The position numbers and the translations under genes are program-made. From Aquabacterium sp. (lineage in GTDB: Bacteria; Pseudomonadota; Gammaproteobacteria; Burkholderiales; Burkholderiaceae_C): a stretch of DNA of 64,000 nt. The first letter of the stretch is position 1. Every line of letters starts with the position of its first letter. Under the pieces are notes generated by a model. The model saw nothing but the letters and a program-made list of their open reading frames with translations. It did no database searches and had not been told where the DNA came from. This document shows positions 1 through 10,200 of the stretch, piece by piece. The stretch lies in contig NZ_JAUSAR010000188.1 of NCBI RefSeq assembly GCF_030652515.1, positions 1 through 64,000 of the forward strand, in the 5' to 3' direction.

Positions 1-3000
1 CAGTTGCTGGAGGCGCTGGAAGGCTTCGGGCAGGATGATCTGGCCGACATTGCGTACACCCTGCAGGTTGGCCGCGAGGCCATGGCCCACCGCATGGCCT
101 GCATGGTCTCCAGCATTGATCAGCTGCGCACCTTGCTGCAACGCCACCTTGGGCGATCGGCATCAAATGATGCGCTTCGTGGTGATGGCTGGTACCGAGG
201 TCATGCCAGGAATGCCAAGGGCATGGTGGATCTCTTCACCTCCGACGATGATCTGCAAGAGACCTTGTCGGTCTGGATGCGGCGCGGCAAGTGGGCCAGG
301 ATTCTGACCCTGTGGGTGGATGGCCTGTCGGTCGATTGGCGTGCACTGTATGGCGACACTCGTCCTCGGCGGATCGCTCTGCCGACCTATCCATTCGCCC
401 GGCAACGCTGCTGGTTCGATGCCCCGGTTCGCGTGGCCCCGGCCGCACCGTCGTTGGCGGAATCAGAGGCCGTCGTGCTGATGCGGCAATGGGAAGAGGC
501 GCCTGCGCCGGTTTCCTTGGGAGTGCATCCGCAAGGGCATGCTGTCATCGTGCACGACGAGCGCACCGAGGCCCTGGCCCGGCGGCTGCAACTTGCCCTG
601 GGCGCGCGCCTGCAGGATGGAGAGGTCGAACTGCTGAAGGATGGTGATGCTTTGGCGGCCGGCGAAGATTGGTTGTCGCGTTGCACCACCTGGATCGACG
701 TGGTCGGCTGTGGCGCAGCAAGCGTTCCTCGAAGTCCGCACGATTGGCGCTGGATGTCGTCATTGCAGCGCTGGCTTGAGCATGGACCTCGGGCCGGTGT
801 GCGTGTTCTGGGAGTCACCCAGGCCCTCGAATCGCTGGAGAACCCTCGGGTGAACATGGCTGGTGCCGACCGTGCCGGCCTGTACCGGATGCTCCAGAGC
901 GAGTATGGCCGCCTGCGCTCTCGCCACCTCGATGTGGAGGCCGCAGACGATCATGGTTCGATGGTGGACTGCATCCTGGCCGAACTGTGCATGGACGATG
1001 CCGAGCCCGTCATCTGTCATCGCATGGGCCGACGCCATCGGCCCGTCATGGTCAAGGAGGCCATGGGGCCCAGGCCGAAGGCCGTTGATCTGGGTGACCA
1101 TCCGGTGTGGTGGGTCACGGGTGGAACCCGGGGCATTGGCTTGCTCTGTGCGCGTCATCTGGTTCTGCGTCACGGCGTTCGGCGCCTGGTGCTGGGCGGG
1201 CGCGATGCACTGCCTCCTCGCGACAGTTGGGCTACCTATCTGCAGAGCGTTCCGGCCAGCGATGCCATGGCGCGCAAGATCCGCGCCCTCCAGTCCTTGG
1301 AATTGCTGGGTGCGCAGGTTCGTACCAGTGTGGTGTCTCTGCACGACGAGCGGGCACTGGGTGCCGAGGTCGATGGGGTGACGCGCGAGTGGGGGCCGGT
1401 GACGGGCTTGATCCATGCGGCGGGGCTCATTGATCTTGACCATCCCGCTTTCGTGAGCAAGCCCATGGAAACGATCGAGAAGGTCATGGCACCCAAAGTG
1501 GCAGGCCTGGATGCGTTGCTGGCGGTGCTGGGCAAGCAACCACTGAGGGCGGCCTTGCTCCTCTCGTCGGTGTCCGCTGTCATCCCTGGCCTGGCTGTGG
1601 GGCAGAGCGATTACGCGGTGGCCAACTCCTACATGGACTACCTGGCGCAGTCCTCGTCTGCCGCATGGCCGGTGCTCAGCGTGCAATGGGGCAATTGGAA
1701 GGAGTCGGGCATGGGCGAGGTTGGCACCAGAGCCTACGCCCAGACCGGCCTGCTCAGCCAGACGGACGAGCAGGGGCTTGCCCTGTTTGACCAGATGCTG
1801 GCAAGCTGCCTGGAGCGGGACGGGCGCAGGCAAGTGATGATGCCGCTCGTTGTGAATCCCCAGGTGTTCCAACCCCGCGATCTGACACGAGGCAACCGAC
1901 CTGCCGTCATGAGCGATGAAAGGTCTGCACGTCGGCTCGACGAAGGCGCATCATCCATGCCAAAGGCGGTGATCACGAAAAACCCGGAAGGCTTGAGGGC
2001 GGCCATTCTGGCGTGGGTCCGCGATCTGTTGGCCACGCAGCTCAAGATGGACGCTTCCAGTGTCGAGGTGGATGTGCCGCTGCAAGACTATGGTGCTGAT
2101 TCGGTATTGCTGGCGCAGGTGATGAGGTCGATCGGCAAACGGCTGGGCGACCGCCCACTGGATCCCTCGGTGTTGTATGAGTATCCAACCATCGCGGGAT
2201 TCAGCGATTGGCTGCTGGCACACCACGGCGAAGAATTGGCCGACGCCTTGTCGCCCGCACAGGCCGTGCCGCAAGCAGCCCCCGAGCCCCTGCTTGAGCA
2301 TGATGCCCCGGCCCCCATGGCTCGTCCCCGTGTCAGCAGTCGGCCCACCCGCAGTGAGGAAGGCGCAGACATCGCGGTCGTGGGCATGAGTTGCAGGTTT
2401 CCCGGCGCGGAAGACCTGGCCGGCTACTGGCGGCTTCTGTCGGAAGGCCGCAGCGCGATTGCCCCGATCCCGGTGGACCGCCAGGGCCTGCGAGGGGCGG
2501 GTCACCATGCCGCCTTGCTTAAGGATTTGGATTGGTTCGACCCTGCGTTCTTCCACCTGCCCGAAAGCGATGCGCGCGCCATGGATCCGCAGGCCTTGGC
2601 CGTGCTCGAGGAAAGCCTGAAACTGTGGTATCACGCGGGCTACCGGCCTCAAGATGTCAAAGGGCAGCCCATTGGCGTGTACCTGGGTGGGCGAAGTCAG
2701 CATCGGCCGGGCGCTCAGGTGCTGGCGGGGGCGGCCAACCCGATCCTCGCCGTTGGGCAGAACTACCTGGCCGCCAACGTCTCTCGTCATTTCGATCTGC
2801 GGGGCCCCAGCCTGGTGGTTGACACGGCCTGCTCCTCTTCGCTGGTGGCCATGAACCTGGCCGTCCAGGCCCTGCACAGCGATGAGATCAGCATGGCGCT
2901 GGTGGGTGGCGTGAATGTGCTGGATGTGGACGGTGCCATCACGCTGTTCTCCCAACGTGGCATCCTCAGCCCCGATCCCGCATTCCATGTGTTCGACAGC

Positions 3001-3744
3001 CGGGCCAAGGGCATGGTGCTGGGTGAAGGCGTCGGTTTGGTCCTGTTGAAGCGTCTGGACCAGGCTTTGCAGGATGGCGATCAGGTCTACGCGGTGCTCA
3101 AGGGCCTGGCCATCAACAACGATGGGCGCACGGCGGGCCCGTCATCGCCGAACCCTCAAACTCAGCGTGAGGTCATGCAGACAGCCTTGGCCAAAAGCGG
3201 CCACAGTCCCGATGACATCCAGTACATCGATGCCAATGGCTCGGGTTCCGAGTTGATGGACCTGCTGGAGCTGAAGTCCATCGAAGCGGTTTACCGGGTC
3301 AGCAGCCGAAAGCCTTGTGCGCTGGGCTCCATGAAGCCGAACATCGGGCATCCGTTGTGTGCCGAAGGAATGGCCAGCTTCATCAAGGTGGTGCTGATGA
3401 TGCATCACCGGCGGTGGGTGCCTTTCCTGTCAGGTCAGCAAGCCATGCAGCACTATGACCTCGCGTCCTCGCCCTTCCAGTTCCATCGCTTGTCGGAGCC
3501 CTGGGATGGCGCACACCGCGTGGCGGCCATCAATTGTTTCGCGGATGGCGGCACGAATGCGCATGCCATTTTGCAAGGCTGGGAGCCTCATGCAGGTCAG
3601 GTGCCTCGACGCGGGCCGATCACCATGCCCTTGCTTCAGCGGATTGATCTTCGCGCATCGGACAGACCTTCCTTGCCGATTGATCAGCCTTCTCAGTCGG
3701 GGCTGTGGGGTCGATTCACCTCGGTCACGCTTGCAGACCATTGA
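1..3744 (+). CDS. trans-AT polyketide synthase, 5'-truncated by window edge (post-KS linker-KR-ACP-KS)
   Basis: The reading frame is open at base 1, so the N-terminus lies outside the window. Residues count from base 4. Residues 1-140 are the post-KS flanking subdomain, ending in the LPTYPFARQ signature (about 127-135); its KS is upstream. The KR has TGGTRGIG (about 371) and the Ser/Tyr pair of SSVSA...SDYAVAN (Tyr about 536). The ACP serine is Ser700 (YGADSV). The KS runs from about 790 to 1195 with Cys943 in DTACSSS and the second His at 1116 (NIGH), but the usual HGTGT reads ANGSGS, with Asn1078 replacing the first His. That predicts a non-elongating KS. No AT domain is present. The protein stops just after the KS, and the DH opens the next gene. 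The split gives KR-ACP-KS0|DH-ACP, the arrangement known as a dehydrating bimodule. Confidence 0.93.
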   Translation, partial: QLLEALEGFGQDDLADIAYTLQVGREAMAHRMACMVSSIDQLRTLLQRHLGRSASNDALRGDGWYRGHARNAKGMVDLFTSDDDLQETLSVWMRRGKWARILTLWVDGLSVDWRALYGDTRPRRIALPTYPFARQRCWFDAPVRVAPAAPSLAESEAVVLMRQWEEAPAPVSLGVHPQGHAVIVHDERTEALARRLQLALGARLQDGEVELLKDGDALAAGEDWLSRCTTWIDVVGCGAASVPRSPHDWRWMSSLQRWLEHGPRAGVRVLGVTQALESLENPRVNMAGADRAGLYRMLQSEYGRLRSRHLDVEAADDHGSMVDCILAELCMDDAEPVICHRMGRRHRPVMVKEAMGPRPKAVDLGDHPVWWVTGGTRGIGLLCARHLVLRHGVRRLVLGGRDALPPRDSWATYLQSVPASDAMARKIRALQSLELLGAQVRTSVVSLHDERALGAEVDGVTREWGPVTGLIHAAGLIDLDHPAFVSKPMETIEKVMAPKVAGLDALLAVLGKQPLRAALLLSSVSAVIPGLAVGQSDYAVANSYMDYLAQSSSAAWPVLSVQWGNWKESGMGEVGTRAYAQTGLLSQTDEQGLALFDQMLASCLERDGRRQVMMPLVVNPQVFQPRDLTRGNRPAVMSDERSARRLDEGASSMPKAVITKNPEGLRAAILAWVRDLLATQLKMDASSVEVDVPLQDYGADSVLLAQVMRSIGKRLGDRPLDPSVLYEYPTIAGFSDWLLAHHGEELADALSPAQAVPQAAPEPLLEHDAPAPMARPRVSSRPTRSEEGADIAVVGMSCRFPGAEDLAGYWRLLSEGRSAIAPIPVDRQGLRGAGHHAALLKDLDWFDPAFFHLPESDARAMDPQALAVLEESLKLWYHAGYRPQDVKGQPIGVYLGGRSQHRPGAQVLAGAANPILAVGQNYLAANVSRHFDLRGPSLVVDTACSSSLVAMNLAVQALHSDEISMALVGGVNVLDVDGAITLFSQRGILSPDPAFHVFDSRAKGMVLGEGVGLVLLKRLDQALQDGDQVYAVLKGLAINNDGRTAGPSSPNPQTQREVMQTALAKSGHSPDDIQYIDANGSGSELMDLLELKSIEAVYRVSSRKPCALGSMKPNIGHPLCAEGMASFIKVVLMMHHRRWVPFLSGQQAMQHYDLASSPFQFHRLSEPWDGAHRVAAINCFADGGTNAHAILQGWEPHAGQVPRRGPITMPLLQRIDLRASDRPSLPIDQPSQSGLWGRFTSVTLADH

Positions 3745-3762
3745 CATCAGGGAACACCAAAA

Positions 3763-6700
3763 ATGTTGGTTCGTACCGAACTTTCCATGACCCCGCGCAT
3801 GCAGATGCTGGCGGGACATCGTGTGCAAGGCCTCCATGTCATGCCTGGCCTGGCCTATGTCGATCTGCTTTTCCAGGTGTTCAAGGAGCACGGACATGAT
3901 CCGCGTGAACTGGTGCTGCGGAACCTGACCATCCTCGCACCGCTGGCGTTGCGCGAGGATGAGGAAGTGCTGCTGTCCATCGATTGGCACTCGGTCGGTA
4001 AAGGCGTGTGGCACATTGCCGTGCAGGGGCAGGTGCGGGGTGTGGGCCGGGAGCCTGAGTCGGCCGTCCGGCACGTGACGGCGGAAATGCATTGGACTTC
4101 CCTCGCAGAGTTCGATGAACACATCGATCCGGTGCAGTGGTCTGTCGATTTCGAAGGCGCCAAGCCCCTGACGGATGTGTATGCCAGTGCCAGAATGCTG
4201 GACCTGGTCCACGATGGCTGCATGCAAGCCCAGGGCCGGGCGCTGGCGGACAGCCAGTCGTTCCGGGTCGAAGCCCGCTTGGGCGCCGAGGCAAGCGCCC
4301 TGGCCGGAGAAGCGCTGTTCCACCCCGTGTTGCTCGATGGCTGCGCCGTGGCGATTGCCGGACTGCTGTCGGACGAGGTTCGAGCCCGTGGCGAGCAAGT
4401 CAACCTGTTCCTGCCCCTGCATTTCGAGTCGTTCCGGGCCACCGAATCGCTGCAGGACCATTGCTTTGCCCGCCTGAAACGGACCGACTTCCGGGAGCGC
4501 CATGAACTTCGCTTTCTGACGCTGGAGTTCTTCAACGCTGCAGGCCGCAAGGTGGGTGAATTGCACAAGCTGGCGGCGAAGGAGGTCCGTCTGCAGGGGC
4601 TGGCTTTGCCAGCGCTTCAGAGCACTTCGATCACCGACCTGGTGCAGGCCAGTTTGCGAGAGATGCTGGCTCGCCGCCTGAAGTGCCCGCCTTCCCGCAT
4701 TGACATCGACGCAGGCTACTACGAGTTGGGCCTGGTGTCGGGACACTTGCTGGACATGGTGCAGGAGCTGTCGAAGACCGTGGGCGTGACCATCGCGCCG
4801 ACCTTGTTGTTTGAGTACACCAATGTGCGAGAACTGGCGGCGCACCTGGCGGAATGCCACGGCGATCGTTTCATGACGAAACCGGTGGTGGACGCAAAGC
4901 TTGCCCGGCCTGCCGAAGATCCTGCCCCGGCAGCGCCACCTGCGGGTGTGGAGCCCATCGCCATCATCGCCATGGCTGGCCGCTATCCCGGGGCGGACAA
5001 CCTGGACGATTTCTGGACCTTGATTTCCCAGGGGCGCGATGCTGTCTCGGAGGTCCCGAGCCAACGCTGGGATCATGCCGCGTGCTTCGACGTGGACAAG
5101 GGCGTTGCTGGAAAGACCTATGCGCGGCACGGCGGATTCCTGACGGACGTGGACCAGTTCGATCCGCTTTTTTTTGGCATCTCGCCCCGCGAAGCCAAGG
5201 TGATGGATCCCCAGGGACGCTTGCTCCTGGAGACGGTCTGGCAACTGCTGGAGGGCGCTGGCCAGACACGGCAGGCCTTGAACCGTCGCCACAAGGGGGC
5301 CGTTGGCGTTTATGTGGGCGCCATGTACCAGCACTATGCACAGGCCAATGCCTCGACCAACCAGCGTGCGCTGGCCTCCTTGGCGTCCTACAGTGCCATG
5401 GCCAATCGGGTGTCGCATTTTTTCGGGTTCGAGGGGCCGAGCATGGCGATTGACACCATGTGTTCATCGGCTGCCATGGCCATCCACCAGGCCTGCAAGG
5501 ACCTGCGGCTGGGAGAGTGTGAGCTGGCCGTGGTGGGGGGCGTCAATCTGTCGCTGGACGAAAAAAAATACATTGGACTGAGCCAGTTGCAGATCCTGGC
5601 CAGCCATGCCGGTAGCCGCAGTTTCTGCCAGGGCGATGGCTATGTGCCGGCCGAAGGTGTTGGCGCTGTTTTGCTCAAACCCTTGGCGAGCGCAGTGGCC
5701 GACGGCGACCGGGTGCTGGCCCTCGTCACCGGTTCGGCTTGCCATCACAGCGGCCATGCCAATGCCTACATGGTGCCCAGCCTCCGTGCCCAATCCAAGG
5801 TGATGGCCAAAAGTCTGGACCAGGCAGGTGCTCTGCCCGAGACGGTGAGTTATGTGGAAGCCGCTGCCAATGGGTCGCCTTTGGGGGACGCAATCGAGGT
5901 GGCGGCGTTGACCAAGGTGTTCAACGCTTCGGGGGGAAGAGGCACGCCTTGCGCACTGGGTGCTGTGAAATCGAACATCGGCCACCCCGAGGCCGCCTCG
6001 GGCATGGCCCAGTTGGCCAAGGTGGTGCTGCAACTTCAACATGGGCAACTGGCACCCACCGTGATTGCGGGGCCCTTGAACCCGGACCTGGCGTTGGAAG
6101 GCGGCCCCTTTGTGCTGCAACGCGATCTGGCGCCCTGGCAACGGCCTGTCGGGCGCGATGCGAGAGAGGCCTCGCACGAGTCTCCAAGACGGGCCTTGAT
6201 CAATTCGTTCGCGGCGGGTGGATCGTACGTGAGCCTGGTGGTGGAAGAGCACCGTTGTCCCGATCCCCTGGTTGGTGTGCCATCGCCTGCGATGCCCAGC
6301 CCACAACTGATAGTTCTGTCTGCGCGCGATGCCGACGCATTGGTGCGCATGGCGAGGCGGCTGCACGATCACGTGGCCAATGCAAGCAGCCTCGACCTGG
6401 CCAGTCTGGCCCATACCTTGCAAACGGGACGTGAGGCCATGGAAGTGCGGCTTGCCTTCGTGGCCGACAGTCGCGATCAGTTGCTGCAGAAGCTGGCCTC
6501 TGCCGCGGCAGGCGATCGTGCTTGCCCGACGCTCCATCGGGGTGACCTGGAAGAAGCGCGCGCGGTGGGAGATGGCCAAAGCCTTCCCATCCAGGATCGT
6601 GAGGGCCTCGAGCGCCTGGTTGCCGACCGTTCACTCGACGCCCTGGGTGCCCATTGGGTGTGGGGTGGCGATGTGCCTTGGGCGGATCTGCACCGTGGCG

Positions 6701-7188
6701 TGGTCTTGCAAATGTTGGTGCTGCCAACCTACCCCTTCGCCAGGCAACGTCATTGGCTCGACGCCGAACTGCCCGGCGCAGGACTGGAGGCCCTGGCAGC
6801 TCCTTTGAGCGAGTCGGAGGAGGGGCCAGAGCAGGCCCGATTGCTTGTCCAGCGCTTCATCGCGGAGGTGCTGGCCGACATGTTGGGAACGACCTCGGAC
6901 AAGCTGCCTCTCCACCGGCCTGTGACCAGCCTGGGGGCCGACTCGATTACAGGCATGCGTCTTTGCAGGCGATTGTCGGCGGAGTTTGGCGTGGAGTTGA
7001 GTGGCCGTGACCTGCTTGAGAACCCCAGCATCGCGGGCCTTGGGCGTCACGTGGCCGAGAAGCAGGCAGCGCGCCATCGGCAGTCCACGGAGGAGGCGCG
7101 GCTTGCAGAGGCACTGGAACAGTATCAACAGGGACGCCTGGCGCTCGATGACCTCAGGGGTCTGCTCGAGCAGGCATTGACAGCATGA
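3763..7188 (+). CDS. trans-AT polyketide synthase DH-ACP-KS-ACP
   Basis: 1,141 residues. It opens with a double-hotdog dehydratase: His19 in HRVQGLHVMP fits HxxxGxxxxP, and Asp192 lies in HPVLLDGC, although the later Gln/His of the DxxxQ motif is Val. An ACP follows (Ser326 in ELGLVSG). The KS starts at about 397 with Cys567 (DTMCSSA) and second His741 (NIGH), but Asn703 replaces the HGTGT His (AAANGSPLGD). A post-KS linker with LPTYPFARQRHW (about 987) and a second ACP (Ser1061, GADSI) come next. The C-terminus is a helical docking-like tail (EQYQQGRLALDDLRGLLEQ). It lies 18 bp after the previous gene, and its stop overlaps a possible start of the next. Expected role: dehydrate the beta-hydroxy chain made upstream, then pass it without elongation to the glycine module. 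Confidence 0.93.
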   Translation: MLVRTELSMTPRMQMLAGHRVQGLHVMPGLAYVDLLFQVFKEHGHDPRELVLRNLTILAPLALREDEEVLLSIDWHSVGKGVWHIAVQGQVRGVGREPESAVRHVTAEMHWTSLAEFDEHIDPVQWSVDFEGAKPLTDVYASARMLDLVHDGCMQAQGRALADSQSFRVEARLGAEASALAGEALFHPVLLDGCAVAIAGLLSDEVRARGEQVNLFLPLHFESFRATESLQDHCFARLKRTDFRERHELRFLTLEFFNAAGRKVGELHKLAAKEVRLQGLALPALQSTSITDLVQASLREMLARRLKCPPSRIDIDAGYYELGLVSGHLLDMVQELSKTVGVTIAPTLLFEYTNVRELAAHLAECHGDRFMTKPVVDAKLARPAEDPAPAAPPAGVEPIAIIAMAGRYPGADNLDDFWTLISQGRDAVSEVPSQRWDHAACFDVDKGVAGKTYARHGGFLTDVDQFDPLFFGISPREAKVMDPQGRLLLETVWQLLEGAGQTRQALNRRHKGAVGVYVGAMYQHYAQANASTNQRALASLASYSAMANRVSHFFGFEGPSMAIDTMCSSAAMAIHQACKDLRLGECELAVVGGVNLSLDEKKYIGLSQLQILASHAGSRSFCQGDGYVPAEGVGAVLLKPLASAVADGDRVLALVTGSACHHSGHANAYMVPSLRAQSKVMAKSLDQAGALPETVSYVEAAANGSPLGDAIEVAALTKVFNASGGRGTPCALGAVKSNIGHPEAASGMAQLAKVVLQLQHGQLAPTVIAGPLNPDLALEGGPFVLQRDLAPWQRPVGRDAREASHESPRRALINSFAAGGSYVSLVVEEHRCPDPLVGVPSPAMPSPQLIVLSARDADALVRMARRLHDHVANASSLDLASLAHTLQTGREAMEVRLAFVADSRDQLLQKLASAAAGDRACPTLHRGDLEEARAVGDGQSLPIQDREGLERLVADRSLDALGAHWVWGGDVPWADLHRGVVLQMLVLPTYPFARQRHWLDAELPGAGLEALAAPLSESEEGPEQARLLVQRFIAEVLADMLGTTSDKLPLHRPVTSLGADSITGMRLCRRLSAEFGVELSGRDLLENPSIAGLGRHVAEKQAARHRQSTEEARLAEALEQYQQGRLALDDLRGLLEQALTA

Positions 7189-7205
7189 AAAAAACAGGGA
7201 ACACC

Positions 7206-10200
7206 ATGAGCACATTTGCGAACCAGAACCACATCGACGGGCTTCTTCACGCCCTCAAGAGTGGAACGCTCACAGCGGCCGAGGTGCTGGGCCAGATCAA
7301 GTCTGCGAAGGGGCAGCAAGCCGATGATGCCGCCATGGATCAAGGCGATCGGTCGCATCCCTTGTCACAGGGGCAGCAAGGCTTGTGGGTACTGCAGATG
7401 ATGCAGCCCCATTCTGCGGCTTACCATGTCCCCCTGGCCTTGCGTTTGCGTGGCTCCGTGGACGCAGAACGCCTGCAGCAGGCGCTGGATCTCCTGGTGC
7501 GCCGCCATCCTTTGCTGGCCAGCGCCATTCGTCAGCAGGACGGGCTTGTCCAGGTGCCTCAGCCGGATGGCAAGGTGACATTGAGCTGTGAATCGGCGGC
7601 CCCACTGATCGGGCAAGCGCTGCCTTTGTTTCTCAAGCAACTGGCCCAACGTCCCTTTGTGCTCACGCAGGGGCCGCTGATGCGTGCCCACCTTGTGGAC
7701 GCGGGCGGCGAGGGCAGCGTGCTGCTCCTGGTGGTCCACCACATCGTCTGTGATGCACGGTCTTTGCAAGTGCTGGTGTCGACCTTGCTTGCTGACTACG
7801 CAGACCTGCTTCGAGGTCTGCCGGTCGAGTTGAAGCCCTTGCCTGCCCGCTATGCCGACTTCGTGGCATGGGAGGCAGGCCTGATGGCCAGCGATCGCGG
7901 CCGTGCATTGCGCGATTACTGGCAAGGTCAACTGGCGGGACCATTGCCCGGTCTTGAACTGCCCACCGCGAAGCCTCGGCATGCGGGCATGCAGGCTTCC
8001 ATGGGCCCGCAGGGGGCCACCACGTGGTCGATCGCCATGGGGACCGGGCTGGCTCAGCGTGTTCGGGCCTTCGCCCGAGATCAGGGCTTCAACCCGGCGG
8101 TGGTCTTGCTGGGCGTCTTCCAGATCTTGCTCCACCGCTACACACAGCAATCGGACATCATTGTCGGCATGCCGACGCTGGGTCGGCTGGAAGAGCGATT
8201 CGAATCGCTCGTGGGCTATTTCGTCAACATGATCCCGGTGCGCAGCCGGCTGGACCAGGCGCAGACTTTCCTGGCCACACTGAAGGCCTTGCAGTTGACC
8301 ATGGTCGATGGCATTGACCACGCCGCCTACCCCTTCCCCGCGCTGGTGCGCGAATTGAAGCTGCCTCGGACGCCAGGGCAAGCACCGGTGTTCCAAGTGG
8401 CCTTCGAGTACCAGAACGCGAATGTGATCGGTGGGCTGACACAGTCCGTGGACGGGCTGACCATCGAGGTGCTGCCGGGGATCAATCAGGACGGCGAGTA
8501 CGAGCTGGCGCTGGAGGTGCACGAGCAGCCCTCAGACTTCACCTTGAACTTCAAGTACGACACCCTTGTCCACGGATCGGCCATGGTCGAACGCATGGCC
8601 GAGCATTTCCTGGTGCTGCTGGAGGGGGCGCTGCGAGATCCTGGCAACCCATTGCGGGATCTGCCCATGCTGCTCGAACACGAGCGCCATCAACTGGCGT
8701 GCTGGAATGACACCGCCCAGTCCTATCCTCGACACCTGCGGGTAGACCAACTGTTTGCGCAGCGCGCCGCGCAGCGACCGGATGACCTGGCGGTTGCCAT
8801 GGAAGGGCGCAGCTTGAGCTATGCCCGGTTGGATGCAGAGGTGGGCCGGGTGGCGACCTGCTTGCGCGATCAAGGCGTCCAGGTCGGGCACCTGGTCGGC
8901 GTCCACGTGACCCGCTCACCCGAGATGCTGGTGTCCTTGCTCGGGATACTCAGGGCCGGAGCCGCCTATGTGCCATTGGATCCCGCCTACCCCGAGGATC
9001 GCTTGCGCTACATGGTGCAAGACAGCGGTGTCCGCCTGGTATTGACCCAGGCCCCGTTGCTCGGTCGTCTTCAATCCCTGCTGCCAGCGGGCAGCCGCGC
9101 GGTGGATGTCGAAGTGCTGCAGCACGAAGGCGAAACGTGGGCCGGCGCCACGCAAGCACCCGATGACCTGGCTTATGTGATCTACACCTCGGGCAGCACG
9201 GGTCTGCCCAAAGGGGTGATGATTCCCCACCGCGCCTTGAGCAACTTCTTGTCGACCATGGCAATCCGGCCCGGATTGACGGACCAGGACCGGCTGCTCG
9301 CGGTGACGACCTACAGCTTCGACATTGCAGGTCTGGAGCTGTTCCTACCCTTGGTGGTGGGTGCCACATGCCACATCTGTCCTGCTGCCGCGACCCGCAA
9401 CGTCGAGGCGCTGCGAAGAGAAATCGCCCGAGTCCGGCCCACGGTCATGCAGGCGACGCCAGCCACCTGGACCATGCTGTTTCAATCGGGATGGCGCAAT
9501 GAGGAACAGCTGACCGCTCTGTGTGGTGGAGAAGCCTTGCCTGAGAGTCTGAGGCAATGGTTCAAGCACAGTGGCACCAATGCCTGGAACCTGTTTGGCC
9601 CCACCGAGACGACCATCTGGTCCACCGCCGGTCAGGTTGAAGCCGAAGGCCCCATCTCCATCGGCATGCCGATCGGCAACACGCAAATCCATGTGCTGGA
9701 TGAGGAGCTGAGGCCTTTACCTGCGATGGTGCCGGGCGAGATGCACATTGGGGGCGATGGCGTGGCCAGGGGCTACCTGAACCAACCCGAGCTCACGGCG
9801 AAGCGTTTCATCGACGATCCCTTCACCGCGCATGGTGCCAAGCTCTACAAAACCGGTGACCTGGTGCGGTGGCTGAACAATGGCCAGATCGAGTACCTGG
9901 GCCGCATCGACACTCAGGTCAAGATCCGGGGGCACCGCATTGAACTGGGCGAGATCGAGAAGGTTCTGTGCGAGCACCTCGCGGTCAGCCAATGCGCGGT
10001 GGTGGTTCATGAACATGCCGAGCGCAAGCAGCTGGTGGCTTTCTTGAAGACGGTGGAGGGGCACGCCCAGCCGGATGGCCGTGAATGTCGTGAGCACCTC
10101 AAACTCAAGCTGCCCGACTACATGGTTCCGGCGCATTTCGTGGGTGTAGACGATTTTCCGCTGACGCCCAGCGGCAAAGTTGACCGCAAGGCACTCGCCA

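Noticed and set aside
1951..2988. Antisense open frame of 345 codons
   Set aside because: Shadow of the ACP-KS region; no start signal, no domain, biased composition.
3430..5418. Long antisense open frame (662 codons) over the first two synthase genes
   Set aside because: It spans a gene junction, gives a His/Gln/Arg-rich translation without domains, and mirrors the GC-rich third positions of the real genes.
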